Notes: generated by a model from the letters alone, not told the origin. Positions 20,328-34,000 are shown, counted from the first letter of the stretch. The stretch: DNA of 64,000 nt from Sinonovacula constricta (GCA_007844125.1 CM017564.1:17070362-17134361); one strand, 5' to 3'. Numbers and translations are program-made.

Positions 20328-21100
20328 CGTCTCTTTAAAAGCCACATAAATGAAGTGTTGAATTGATTTTAAACAATATTTGTGAGTTCAGACGAACGTT
20401 TACGTGGTGGATTCTTTCCCTAGAGATGCGACATTATGACATGCATTCATTACAGCGTGCACATAAACTGTTATTTCATTTAAATAGTTTATGAAGTGGA
20501 CATGAACTGCATTTCATTAGAAATGTATATACATTAAGCAACGGTTTTACAGGCAGATGACCTGCCTTCCAATAAATCCGAGTTTATCAACCTCTTCTGG
20601 AACGTTAAGCATGTAAAAGTTAAAACGCCATGTGGGCGGAAGTAAGGCATGACAATAAACAAGTAATTGAAATAGCATGGTGAGGGAGAAAATGGGAAAG
20701 ACTGAACATATGCAATATAACAGGATCTGATTGGCTATGCGGCCTTTCTTTATTCATGTAAGTGCTGTAAGATTATGAAGATCAGGAGATGATGAGTAGG
20801 GCGTAGTATGTCAGCACACACTTTTCGTACAATATGCGCCAGCATTCGACTCTGACTCGATTATGTTTTTTTATTTTGAAATTAAGTACACAAATATTGT
20901 TTTCTTGAGAGTACTCGGTTAAAGATTTTCATACTCTAGAAACGGATGTTCAAGAATTTAAATAAGCGTATACTCGTTGACATCTCTAAAGTATACAAAT
21001 AGCATCTTATTTATAAAATACATGTAAAACAGCTTCAAAGCAAAGCCGTTTTACAAGAGTAGCATAGATTTGCGTGTGCCTTACTGCTTCTTAAGCTACA
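20328..21100. other. AT-rich interval, no gene seen
   Basis: No supported exon or ORF is present. A short CA-rich microsatellite follows at about 21105-21150. Confidence 0.5.
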
Positions 21101-21431
21101 TTTTACAAACACACACACACGGACGCACTCGCATACACACACTTACACACACCCAGGCGCGCATGTATATCTCAACTTCCTTATGTACCCCACAAAGAGA
21201 AGATGCAGCAAACAGCTGCAACTGGTTAAAACGAGGGATCACCAGCTATGGTCAATGTATGTTGCCGCCGTTGTAGAATATAAAATATTAAACTTATTGA
21301 AAAGGTTGGGAAATATCAATTGGGAGAACACAGTTAATTCTCACTGTACAAAAACACATTTTTTAGTTTGTTTATATCAAAAATATATGACAAAATCAAC
21401 GAGCATTGCAACATATACCAAAGTTTGAAAA

Positions 21432-21640
21432 GGCACAGGACAAAGGTATTCACATGCAAGCCAAATGTAAAAGTAAGAACAAATTTGTGATGAGTCAATT
21501 AAAAAAACAGCGAACCCGACAGTTACCGCTTTGGAACGGACAGTCGGCAATATGGACCTACTTGGGTGCTTAAACCGGTTTTAAAGAGCTCTAACCTTGC
21601 ACTTCCCGATAGGTTTCTCAAATGTGAACAATTAAAAGAC
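21432..21640 (-). repeat. Dispersed repeat family R1, copy with long match
   Basis: On the minus strand it reads AGAGCTCTTTAAAACCGGTT, then AAGCACCC, TGCCGACTGTCCGTTCCAAA and a tail with CACATTTGGCTT and TTTGTCCTGTGCCTTTT. The same order occurs on the plus strand at 34262-34500. A second partial copy follows at about 21790-21835. No ORF or terminal repeats were recognised. Confidence 0.65.
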
Positions 21641-23377
21641 AACCGATCTGTTTGAATACAAAAAGTCAACGCGCACGTTTTCTGAAGTTTAGACGAATGT
21701 AGTGACGTCATAGAAAAATAATGTCCACAGTGTGTTTAAGGGAGAGGGATATTATTTCAATCAGAAGAACTACATAAAAATGTTGATTGACGAAATCCTA
21801 AGAGCATTGTAACATATACCAAAATTTGAAAAGCCATTGTAAATGTTAGACATATGCAGAAGATATTTATTATGTCTGGGAATATATTTTGTACATTAAG
21901 CTGTACTACACCTTTTCTTTTACAAGAAATTAATGTTAACATTGCTAATATTGATTGGATAATTTTTAGTGGCACATAAATACATCATAATAAGAACTCC
22001 ATCATAGTTGTTAAATCTGCACGAAATGTACAGCTCGGTTATGATGTTGTAATATTAACGGCGAAAGTGGCTAAACTGATATATGTAGGTTTTATTATTT
22101 GTCTGGTAAATGAGCATTGACTTGCTTCTTTGCCGTGGGAAAATTGTCCATTTATGATGAGTTAGAAATTATTTTGGTTTTTGTCCTATCAGTCAATCTT
22201 GCTCCATTATAATATTTTCTTCTTTATAATCAGTAGAGGATTGTCTGAGCGGAATAAATATCTATTCTAGCCTTCTGTATTTGTTGTCTACATTCTGTGA
22301 GATGAAATCGCGAAGCATAGCGATCCTTCGTTAAATTTTCCCGTTAGTGGGGTGTTGTTTGCGTGCAGCGCATTTACTGAGTATTTAGTTTTCAAAATCA
22401 GGTAGTAAGTCTTCTTTCAAATAGTGGGTATTATCAAGTGGTATATATACTGGTAATAGGTGCAGAGATTCATTTATAGTGGTCTTGTGGTCTTGTGATT
22501 TAATGAATAATATATTTTCATAAAGACTTTTTTGTTAGGTACATCGCAGCAACACAATTATAGTCATTTCAGCAACATCCAACTATTTTGGTGAATGGAC
22601 GCCCAAGCCAAATATCTGAGTAGAAAAAATGGTATAACAGAGTTCTGCCTTCCCACATTATGTCGCATATCCGAACCTTGAGAAGAACCCAAGCGGCAAA
22701 AAACTGGAATATCAGAGAAGTGTTCGTCGTCTATGTGTGTATCCGAGCGTCAGTTTGTCCATCTGTACGTTCGTCTGTGTGTTTGTTTATACAGATCAAC
22801 GTGAAAATATCTCGTCTTCTATTGTTGATCGTTGACCGATGCTGATTTATTTTAAAGTCTTAATTTTATTGAGTTTTAATGTTTATTCATAATGCTGATA
22901 AACTCTCAATCAAGCGTACGTATAGGTATAACCTTTGATAGAAAAAAGTATTCCACATAGTTAGGGATTATGGATTAAAGGATTTTAACTTACCTGCATA
23001 GAATTGAAGAAAGTAATTACATTGAAGGATGTAAGATAATGAAAATAGAACCACGTTTCTATATCAATATTGTTGAATACAGAGAATATACTTGAAATTG
23101 ACACATACATAAATGATATGTATACATTTTGTCAAAACGTGTTTTAAACAATTTTAGAATTATTTATGAAATATTCCGTTAACATAAAAGGCTTTTGATA
23201 AGCCTTAGATTTTGGATTAAAATAAATGGATTACAATGTATTTACAACGTTTAATAAAGTAGTATTTAAGAGAACAATCCGTAAACTAATTTTGTTTTGG
23301 ATAGCCTGGACTGACCTCATGTGTATCCATGCTGTCATCCGATGAAATTTCAATGACTGATTCGGATGACGACTGAA

Positions 23378-23385
23378 ATAATAAC

Positions 23386-23426
<41 letters not shown>

Positions 23427-23446
23427 TGATAAAACAATCAAATAAT
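23378..23446. repeat. (AAT)n microsatellite, copy A
   Basis: The tract is in the same position relative to its flanks as the longer AAT tract at 38474-38635 in copy C. Confidence 0.85.
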
Positions 23447-23461
23447 AATTATTAGACTGAC

Positions 23462-23641
23462 CACGTGCAAGATGACAGCAGCTGCCTGGCGACGCGCAAG
23501 ATGACAGCAGCTGACTGGCGACGCGCAACATGACAACAGCTGACTGGCGACGTGCAAGTTGACAGCAGCTGACTGGCGACGCGCAAGATGACAGCAGCTG
23601 ACTGGCGACGCCCAAGCTAACAGCAGCTGACTTGCGACGCG
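23462..23641. repeat. 29-bp minisatellite, six units
   Basis: The unit is GCAAGATGACAGCAGCTGAC plus TGGCGACGC, with a few substitutions. In copy C (38653-38700) only about one and a half units are present, so the array expanded or contracted after duplication. Confidence 0.85.
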
Positions 23642-24068
23642 ATCTGAAGTCTAAGTCTAAGTCATCAGTTGGAAATTTATTAAGAGGTTTAAATTTAATA
23701 TGAAAGATTTATTATTTTGACAAGTATCTACTAATCTGGATCCATAAATGTACTTTATTGTCAGTAGATGATATTTTTGAGAGAAATAGCTAGCTGTTCC
23801 AGTGTTCTGTATTTGGCTAAATCATATTGATAAACTCAAGAAGCAAAGCAGGACCACTTTTCAGAAACTCATTAATACATTAATACCCGTTATTGTCAAT
23901 ATTAATACATATTACATCTAAGTTACACTTCTATCAACGTTACTGCTGCTAATGTTTTCACCTAAATTAATTTCTACAAACTATATCAACAGGAACAAAA
24001 CATCATCTTTGAGCAGTATCGCCAAGAAGACGCCATTTTTTGTCCGATGTCAATAGCTGGATATTAGA

Positions 24069-24530
24069 TTAGTTGTTAATGCAAACAAAATTAAAGGTGC
24101 TCATAATGTCAAAAGTGTCTTTAAAATAGTGGATTACACGTGTTTCTTCGTGTGCAATGTCACTATCACTCATTGCAATAGCACCTACTACAATTTTCAG
24201 CGTTAATTTGTGCAAAGCAATGTGAAAATTGCCAGAAGTTGGTTCCTGTTTTACAGTTAAAACGGTTGTATTCAAAGTCTCTTCACATACAACAAGATCA
24301 AGTTTATCGTACATACCTTTGAAGTATTCTCGTCCATCGTGTAGTGTTTTTACCAAACCAATAGGGTATGTATTTCGCCCTGAATTAGAGAAAATAACAG
24401 ACAATTTATCGTTACGTTTAAAAAAATATTCTGAACAAAACATATTGATATAAAAATAGTTATCAGGTAAGGCTAAACTGATATATGATAAAGACACGAT
24501 TGGAAACAGCCGTATTATTGGCGGAACCAT
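24069..24530 (-). CDS. Unrecognised 153-residue ORF inside duplicated segment
   Basis: I do not recognise this protein. It has no clear signal peptide or known motif; the middle reads YPIGLVKTLHDGREYFKGMY and TVLTVKQEPTSGNFH. The paralogous segment at about 39120-39320 (copy C) encodes a related stretch (DVVLCENTLNISVLSVKQEP) in the matching frame. Most differences there are conservative, but a one-base loss upstream and an early stop break it. The pattern suggests a once-coding sequence in the ancestral unit. It could instead be open by chance. Both copies also have a potential donor (AAG/GTATGTACGA) within it. Confidence 0.3.
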   Translation of the reverse strand: MVPPIIRLFPIVSLSYISLALPDNYFYINMFCSEYFFKRNDKLSVIFSNSGRNTYPIGLVKTLHDGREYFKGMYDKLDLVVCEETLNTTVLTVKQEPTSGNFHIALHKLTLKIVVGAIAMSDSDIAHEETRVIHYFKDTFDIMSTFNFVCINN

Positions 24531-26027
24531 TATCTACAATTTTCTTTACCAACTACTTACGTCATGAATTTTTTTAAAATGTGCTGTTATGCCGTCAAAT
24601 AAACATTCAAACAAACATTAACAGGTATGATTCAACCATTTAATTTTCCTTTGTCAGCAATCGACATCGAACCGCTCTTGTAGTTATATGTTCAGTGACT
24701 GAAGTTGTTTCTCTGTATTGTATAAACCTTGCAACTACACAGGTAGACAGCATAATACCATACAACATATCAGTATTTTTAAAAAACAGTCACATTGAAT
24801 CAAGGTGGTATTCGTAAGTTTGGATCCTTTCTTCCTCATGCATCTACATAATTAATTGTTACCTGAAAAGATTCCGCGAAATGCTGTTAATTAGTGTCAT
24901 ACATTCAAAAGTAAAGAAAACAATAATTTAAAAGTAAAATTTAAATTTAAAAGTAAAGCATAACACCTAACTTGTTATAACAAGTTGTTTTTTTCCTATC
25001 CGAGCCACGCTGTACAGCTATTTTCAAAATAGAAAGACCACGTTAACTTCATTTCAGCTTACCCGCAATTAGGCCCTATTTTGAACAGTGTGTAAGTATT
25101 GTATCCTACTTTAAGCACACAGCTTGTGCCATGGCAAAAAAAACTTTAAAAATATATACTTACACATTTTGTCTGATTTAAAGCTATACGGGAAACAACT
25201 ACATATCGCAATCATCATTCAACAAGAAATTCTTTCTTTAGTTCCATAGTACATGCCTTATTTAATTTTGGGTATTCATATGCTATTTGCAAGTCATTAT
25301 CTCCGCTTGGGTGCAATACACCCAATAGCTTTGACCGTAATGAAGCTCAAACCAACTATTTCAGATAACAAAACGTCCATTGTTAAGATTTGTGAAACAC
25401 ATGTTTATGTTACAAATGATATGATGTCTCATTCCGTGCCTCTGCCTTTTTACTGGGCCAATATAGACAACTTTACCACAAATAAACTTATCATACATTG
25501 TCTGGTCCTATATATAGCATCATTTTCTATTCAAGTGCTAATCATAGGCAAACTTCGTAGAGGGGCATTTTGGAACCAAGTTAACTGTAAATCAGATTAT
25601 ATAATGAAAACTACAATTATTTTTTTTTTAAGGATCTTGAAAATATACGCAGGATTCATTTTAAATGCTAGGCGAAGAATATGGTGTGATTGTTATTGCC
25701 ATTTTAAAATTACGTTATTTATGATTATGACAATATGACGAAGCATAAACAAATTGTTCGTCTAAATGAGCAGAAATTACAAATAACTGAAATATCAAAA
25801 TAACTGAATATAAATTTTATCTTAAAAATGCAAAATTGTTTTATCAATGTACATAGTAGTCAGAACTTACTGAAACACAAACATGCATGAATGAACGTAC
25901 GTACGTATGTGTGTATGTACCTAGGAGGATGTAAACAGAACGATGCACATTTTTGGTTTAATTTTCACATAGCAATAACCTTAAACTGATACCTTAGACT
26001 GGCACAGACCGAGACGGAGCTCAAATA

Positions 26028-27272
26028 TGTGACTGGCATATCAAAATCAGTCTAAATTTATAAAATTAATATTTTTAGTTTTTATAGAGCATTAATAGAT
26101 CTTTAAAACGATACAAGAACCACCACGATAATATAATCCTGTGGAAAGTTATATAAATTTAGGTAACACAGTTTAAGGCCTTAAACTACACATAAATGTG
26201 GAGAAAACGGCACGGAAACTTGTTATAACATTTTTGGTCTATACTTCAAACGAAATGCCATAACAACGTTTGCTATATAAATTACACCATCATGTCAGAC
26301 ATTGATGAAAAGAGAAAACACAACTTTGATTAATGCTTATACTTATTTATTAACAAATCAATAATATAATGCAACAGTGATCATAGAAAATCATAAAAGT
26401 GTCAATTTCTTTAACGTTTTGTCTCGTTAACTGTATAAGAGTTACATGTGAGAGTTAGCGATGTCTGTAAATGTTTCTTTCATATCATTACAGCTTTCAT
26501 TGTCACTTTCACTATTTTAATCCAACGTACCACTTGCACTTGTTAAGTAAGGTGTAATCAATTCATAAAAGTTTCCGACACCTCCGAGATTTGACCAATT
26601 TACTGACTGTTTTAGGTTTATAGCCACTTCGTCTGGTAATGGATCCATTTTGTTTATTATTTATTTTCAGTAATAACACAAATCGATGACAAAGTCCACT
26701 TTTATATCGATAAAAACGCAGTAAACAATAAAGGTCGGTGAAAAAATAATTTAAACGGGATACCGGAAGTACAAAAAAAATCACGTGACGTCCATTTGAC
26801 CAATCAGAAAGGCCGATAGGCTTATTTAGCAACAGGTGCGCGATTTCCTTTGTGTTGGTCACTTGTTTTAAGCGGTTGTAGTGGCTAATTGGAATGATGA
26901 TTATGTTTCAAAATAGAATATTTGAATTCCCCGGGAATTAACCTTTATTACGATACCAAATACAACCTCTCTGTCTCTTTCTTTGTGCGTAAAATGCGCT
27001 AATGAATTTGGCTCATTTTCCATTGTTCGTAGTGTAATCTCGATAATTACGTGAACGTAAACAGTGTATAGGGTTCGATCAAAGTTAAAATAAACAGTCA
27101 AAAACTTATATAATTCGACATTTTTTTTCAATTTATTCGTAGTAAAGAGTCTCAACATTAATTATATAGCAAAATATAAAAATCGATATTTTTGCACCTA
27201 CATGCCTTTTGAGCGGATTATCTCGATAATGTGAAATGCTACTTTAGACTGATTTTGATATGGCCAGTCACA
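26028..27272. mobile_element. Non-autonomous TA-flanked TIR element (Tc1/mariner-like)
   Basis: The left terminus TGTGACTGGCATATCAAAAT and the right terminus (inverted) TGTGACTGGCCATATCAAAA match over about 29 bp with one indel. Both ends are flanked by TA (26026-26027 and 27273-27274). In copy D the same site (about 49256-49270) is uninterrupted, reading CTCAAGTACGACTAAGAGAAG. The two internal minus-strand ORFs (99 and 85 codons) resemble no transposase. Confidence 0.75.
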
Positions 27273-28058
27273 TATGACTAACAGAAGCCAAGCACATAGC
27301 AAAATATATCATGCGCACATCAAATAGCCTGGTGCAGATCTCAAAGGCTGAGTCTGTGGTAGACTTGAAATGACTGTCTGGAATTTCGCCTCCTGCTGCC
27401 CAGAACTGAATAAATCTGAATGTATTTGCAGGAGCAACAACAGTCTTGCACACAATACGTGCCTACTTAAGTCGGTAGTCCTAACATAAAGACAATATTC
27501 ATATTGTTCACGACAACTACAAGCTAAACAAACAGAATGCCTTGAAATAAAAAATCTGGACCTCTTAGTACCCTTGGTGGAGGCATTTTTATTGTGTATG
27601 TTTGTAAGCGTTTTAGCAAATCAAATGTGTCAATAAATCAAAGAAGCTCGAGATTGCTGCGTTGCATCAATTACATTGTAATCTCAAATGTTTCTGTAAA
27701 ATTAGGATGTTTTAAATAAAGCATATTGCGAGGCGCTTCATCGGACTTGTGTTATGAGATTGGTTCTTCTTTCATATTGACAAAACATGTACAATTTTTT
27801 TTTTTTTTAAAATAAGCCAGAATCATTTTAACGTTATGGTCAAGAAATGCTTCAGCGGTTTTTACTTTGTGATATTTACAGGATCTCTGTCCAAAAGCAG
27901 CACCATACGTTAAGTTTGCAGCTTTTATATATCGAATTCTTCAAATTCTATCCTAACTATATAAATGTGTAGATCAAAGTTTCTAATTGATACCTCATTT
28001 CAGCATAGAAGCAATCCGATGTCTTTTGTCATCGGACGGTATGTTAGCATTGGCATGA

Positions 28059-28059
28059 T

Positions 28060-28149
<90 letters not shown>
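28059..28149. repeat. (AT)n microsatellite
   Basis: A pure AT dinucleotide run of about 90 bp. The short YI-repeat ORF over it is an artefact. Confidence 0.95.
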
Positions 28150-28150
<1 letters not shown>

Positions 28151-31000
28151 CAATTATGTCTATAATAAATTTACTTGTGCACTTTGTATGATATACATAT
28201 GTAGGAAAAACAACTTATATACTCATTCTTTAGTCCCTAATTTACACCTTATTTAATTGTGTGTATCCAGGAGCTTCTTGTAATTATCTCAGTTAAGGCG
28301 CAATCAACCCAATCAATGTGACTGTAATGTAGCTCACAATATATCATATACAGAACTCACATTGGTAAGATTTGTAGAGAAATATTTTTATGTGACAGAT
28401 GACTCGATTGCTTTTTTCACAAAACTAGCACATATGTTGGCATATGTTAGTATGTCTCATTTCTTCACATTACCATTTCAAAGCTCGGCTGACTTTTTTA
28501 TTTCTTTTCTGTTTTACCTTAAATATTGGTCATTGAAATGGGTTCAAACAATCAGTCATAAAACCTAAGAGGTCAGTGGAATTGAATGATTTAGCATCGG
28601 TGGGGGAACTTTATACAACTAAAGAGGAATCATTCAAACGCGTTATATGGTAAAAGAAAGTATTATAAATATAATAAGTGTTAAATTGTTATAATTGAAA
28701 CCTATTTCATGTAACATTGATCGGTGTATTCGACAGCTATCTCTATACAATGCTTTTGATTATGAAATATATTCAAACATGTCTACAACAGGACATGGTT
28801 TCACAAAACTTTATTTTTTTACTTTATTATAATTGCTATACAACTTAAGATACATATGCGGCGATACAGACAACGTGATTGATGTACAGATTATACCTGT
28901 CGCCAGATTCAGTCTTATCTGAAATTCCATTCTAGGCCGTAATATTCAATAAAGCCCCACCGATATGGGGCAGCTTGCATGTTTAATTGCAGCGCAAATG
29001 CTAATTGGATGATATGTTTTAAGGCAATAAAGTTAATACAGTTAATACTGTATACATACCTTTCCACATGATATTACAAAAATGTGGGTAATGGGATCAG
29101 TTGCATGCGGCTATAATGGCAAAACAGATTAAAGGCCATTCATTTCTATGCCCCATACATAAATAGTCGTGTTGTATTTAAGTGTATAGTCAGACCTATA
29201 CATCCGTTTGAATTCAATAAACCAACTGACTCTTGCCTTAACAGACCTTATTGATAACAGATCTCCAAATGATTAGATTTGTAGCGGACACTTTGCTTTG
29301 TAGTATGGAATATTTATTACAGAATATATTATGACAGTTAACACAAAATAAATATAGAAATTGTTTATTCTTTATCATCGAAGAAGCAGAAACATGCGCC
29401 TATACTTATAAGTATAAAGTTATAAGATTTACAATGCATATTGATTAAAATATTGCACCACAATCTAACCAATCACTATATTCTTTATGGCTGACGTCAC
29501 ACATAACTTCAGAGTTTGATATGGTTAAAGGTATTTAAGAAAACAAAGATACGCGTTTATTTTTCTAACCTAAAGACATCATAATGGTTCTTAAGGAAAC
29601 ACAATTAAAGTATAATATAGTATAAAGTATAATATTGTTCCTGAGGATAAATCAGATGGTTGACATCCAAATATTTGAACATAATGCGATAAATCAGCAC
29701 ATGTTTTGTGGTGCATAGCTGGCATTATCATTTTGTCAACATGTTTAAGATGGTGTTATTTATCGCACAAACTCAATATGCACACTTTAATTAAAGAAAA
29801 TAAATGTTTGGAATGTAGAACGTATAACCGCACTTTTATATAGCGGTAAGGTAGGTGAGGTACAACCCCTGATTTTACGACAATCACTTGCCAGGAATTA
29901 TTGTCGTCTGTGCATACGTTTGCGCAGCTTCAATTTCCCGTCCTGTTTGGCGAACAATTTACAATAGACAGTCATATCATATCTGACGAAACAATGAAGC
30001 ATTGCAAATTTCTCCTCCGATATGTTTATTACAATCAATTTAACGATTCTTGGCCGCAAAATACCAGGAGAACTATTAATTAAGCGTTCTGAGCTATCTT
30101 GAATGTGTATGGTTATATCATGTTATTATAAATAGAAGACTTGGGTGCGAGTGTAAGTTTGGTTGTGCCCGCCTTGGCGTGTCTTTTTATGGGATCATCA
30201 TTTAACACGGTTTTTGTTGTTGTTGTGTTTTTAAATTAGCAAGGTATGTTTTATTTCTTTTAGTGTATTTCAATTTTCCGGTTTCATGTATCGCTTGAAG
30301 TCGGCTCAAATTCAGACAGCGTATACAAAGTGATCAAAAAAGAAAATCTGTTTTATTGGACATATCTATCTTTCGAACATTCTTCTGTAAAAAAGTACAA
30401 GACAACGCACAGAACTTCCTCAGAAATTGAACCTAGCAATATTCGTTACACATTCATTTATTATTCTTTAAACATTTAGTCATGAACAAGCAGAAACAGT
30501 AGTTCAGTATTATAAAATGTCACACAATACATGTGAGAAAAAGTGCTTTATGTGAGCTAAATAAAAAAGTATGTCCTACATAAGTACTGTAATTTAATGG
30601 TAATGATGGATTTAATATATTTGTAGAAAAAAACGCGTAAACACAGTAACCAGTTCTATAGATGACGTTTTGTTCTAAAATAAACAAACCACGCTATCAA
30701 CATCTCATTATGGTTACCGATTCCAGATTTCACCAACAATTATATTGTAAATTCAAGAGATAAAGAAGAAAACAAAACAGTAAAAAACGTACCTGTTTAA
30801 ATTGTCCTTAAACCAATGTATCCGTTCAATCCACACAGTATAACGACTTCACCAGACATTTCTACAGACCTTGGTTAGTGTAACAATTTGTCTTTAATCT
30901 TAAATGGTTATTAACGTACTTTTTGATGTAACCAATATGATCATAGTGTACCTTTTCGGAAAACGTCGGTATAATCGGCAAACCTATTGAATTCTGATTT

Positions 31001-34000
31001 GAATAAATTCATCCATGCATTTCTTTATGACTCATTTATTTAATGCAGCACCGTAATTGATTTGCGTATACGATCGATATACTGACAATAAATAGATTGA
31101 ACAAAAGACTCATTCACAGTGACCGACTAGGGTGCTTAAATCGGTTTTACAGAGCTCTAACTTTGAAAAGCAAGGTTTGAATAGTGTACGTTTTACCCTG
31201 TATTCGATTAAATGTGTGCACAAAAATCACCTTAAATCATTTGTGGTAAATCGATTGTCACTGAAACAAAATAAGTCACGAGGCACAAGGAATCTTCTGT
31301 ACACTGGAGGTAATAAAGTCCGCTATCACGCTTGAGTGTTTGTCGTCGCTGCTTGATGGGAATCTCTTCTTTTTCCGGTCTTTTTAATTTTGGTTATACA
31401 GTGATATACCGGATCTTCTACATATCGGAATCCCTTGCAGTCTGTCTTTTTTCTAAGTCCTCTGTTTTACCTTATATGATCTTTGTAAAGTCATCTTCTA
31501 GTGTCGGGAATACTCTACACTCTGCACTCTGGCTTAGTTTTGTTGACACTTTGTTTATTGTTAGTGCAAATCACACCCCACAGTCCGATGCCGATTTCAT
31601 ATTTTCACAAATTACTAATTGTTTCAGTGGATCCTGAAGTTAAATATGTTTTTTCTTCCACCGTTGCTATGGAGATCGCGTATAATTCTGGGTTTTTAGT
31701 AGAGCAAGTTTCAGTCGCAATTCACATTCCTCTTTACTCTTTGCCAAGATAATCGCGCTGCACACGGTGTGGATAAAACTATTTGATAAAGTAAACAACA
31801 TTATTTTGTGGTATAATAGTCAAATACATCATCATACCAGACGCCTCAGTTTATTCACTAATAGAACTGACGTAATCATTTTAACAAGGAAATGATACAA
31901 AAATCCATAGTATAAATGTATGGTTTATTTTATGTATAGAACGATGCACGTGCATACCTTTAAGCTATTTTTTGTAAAATAGTGATGTTTGTAAACTTAG
32001 TTTGTCTTGTAGGATGGAATGTGTATATTCAGTGAAGGGACTCGTGTACATCTCTTAAAGTTTTAATCGGGAATATTTTAGTGATTTCATAAGATGATAT
32101 TTTGGTACTAACATTTATGTTTTATTTACTATATATGGGACAATAAGACACATGTTGAAGGAAAGATATGGTTTAGGTGAATTTTACATTCGAAAAGCTT
32201 GGTGAATACTACCGCAGGTATCAAGCTTAGATTATAATGTGCACTTGTTCATAAGAGTATATACATCCCGCTAACGGGATTGTCTTTTGAGTAACCACGC
32301 TTTTCACTCGAGTCGATACAAAGGCCTTTACACAAAAAACACACACACATCTTTTTTTTGAGGTTTACAAGACTGCACAATGTACACCTCAGCTCGGTGT
32401 TTCTACCTGTCTCACCTAGCCAAGATAATTAAATGGTTAAGCCGTTAAAACGACCACAAGATACCTTCTTGAGTGACTGCCCATTAGTGATTAATTATCG
32501 TTGATCTTTAATGATTACACGGACAACTGTTATAACCGGTGTGAACTAAAAACTATAAATACTCTATAGATTTGATCAATGTACAACATGAATATTGCAC
32601 AGCGTATCCGTTATGGGAGTCAGTAAATATTATTCAATATGATAAAGGACCCGTCCTCATCAGCACGTCAAAGGCAAATAGCCTTTTTGTTCAGTTTATT
32701 GTTGCCTTGCACATATACATATATGGTCATATCCGCGACGTTCAGTTAAAGGTTGGTACAAAAAGATGACAAGTTTATGTCTAGGTAGAAACAACGGCAT
32801 ATCGCATGTCATGCTGAAAACCTCTTTACATAAAATTTCTTAAGCCAAATGGGACTCGTACCCAAGCGGTGTGGGGGCTAAGGTGCTACACGTCGGTGAC
32901 TCTTAACCGCTTGGCAAATGGGGCCACAATCGCCAGAATGTAGTTAATATAGTCTCATTTTTGAACGGCTGAAAAAAGATTGGAAATAAAGTAATACAGT
33001 TTAATATACGCATTTCTTCTCATTTCGTGTACAATTTGTTTCTGCAACATCAAAATGCCATGCACTTATAAATCGCTGTTTTAGTTCAATGTTAATAGCA
33101 ATATTTGACATTATAAAATAAACTGACGTCGGCATTTATTTTAAAAGTTTCTTCATAACCAATAAATTATCAGTTGTCATTAAATACACTGTGTACTGTT
33201 TTATCAATTCTAAGCTCCATAAAGTCCACTTCACAGTTTACAAGGGTTTAGCACTTGAACAGACAACGATGTAACCTATGGGATCAAATATTATCTGACT
33301 TTTGTGTGTTAATCTAATCACATCAAACATCACACCAAACAACGTAACCCACAAACTTTAAAATTAGGCGTTCTGTTATCAGTTATATTTTTAACCATTT
33401 ACAAATCATATATACGGTTGCGCTATAGCATATTTGACCCGGTCTTCATCTGTGCATATCTCAATTTTCAGTTGCAAGAAACTTTTATCAATGACACCCT
33501 ATAAAAAAACAAACAATCTAACAATCTCGGGTCATGGTGGGGGTCGAATTATGTTTAAAACAAAACCACTTCGTGCGTGGTTGAAGACTTTAATTTGTCT
33601 TAAATATCTACAAAGAAACTATGAATAATAAATAAACACAAACAATATACCACCTTAACACACAATATTAATTGGCTGAGCTAATATTATTTATAATGCA
33701 AATATTCAATTTTCCAAAATAAACCAATGAACCTGTTCAAACAATACAAGCAAAATACAGAAATACACACATTTCGAAACAATGTTACATTTTTTTTTAC
33801 AGAATTGGCCGATTACTAATTAATAAATACCGTTTCGTATACTAAAGCAATACTAAGAATGAAGTTGTACAGTAAAACTAAAATTACAATGCTGTTGCGA
33901 GAGTTACTTAACTTAGTAACTGTGTAACTTCTATAAGAATTGTTGCGTCTATTTCCTTTGATAGGGATTGGCCTTTGGTTCCTCAATTCCATTTTTCACA

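Larger units (their letters stand above)
22080..25740 (+). repeat. Segmental duplication copy A
   Basis: Blocks at 22.1-22.45 and 23.29-25.74 kb match 36.6-36.87 and 38.37-40.6 kb (copy C) in the same order and orientation. Shared landmarks are TCGCGAAGCA, an AAT microsatellite followed by ATTAGACTGA, GAAGTTGGTTCCTGTTTTAC, and CATTATCTCCGYTTGRGTGC. Divergence is substantial, with many indels. Confidence 0.7.
25990..31000 (+). repeat. Segmental duplication copy B
   Basis: Matches copy D (49.24-51.8 kb) from GCACAGACC(G/A)AGAC onward, and parts of C and E. Landmarks are TCCAGGAGCTTCTTGTAATT, TATGTGACAGATGACTCGAT, AAAGCTCGGCTGACTTT, TTTAATTGCAGCGCAAATGC and TAGCGGACACTTTGCTTTGT. It is interrupted by a TA-flanked TIR element (26028-27272), a further unmatched 370 bp (27288-27655) and an AT microsatellite. 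Short ORFs shared by B and D are not held open in the other copies. Confidence 0.75.

Noticed and set aside
23231..23615. Minus-strand ORFs with Tyr- or Leu-runs
   Set aside because: They are translations of the AAT microsatellite and the 29-bp minisatellite; no independent coding evidence.
25253..25738. 161-codon ORF in copy A
   Set aside because: Other copies keep only short, differently terminated frames; the hydrophobic AT-rich composition fits chance.
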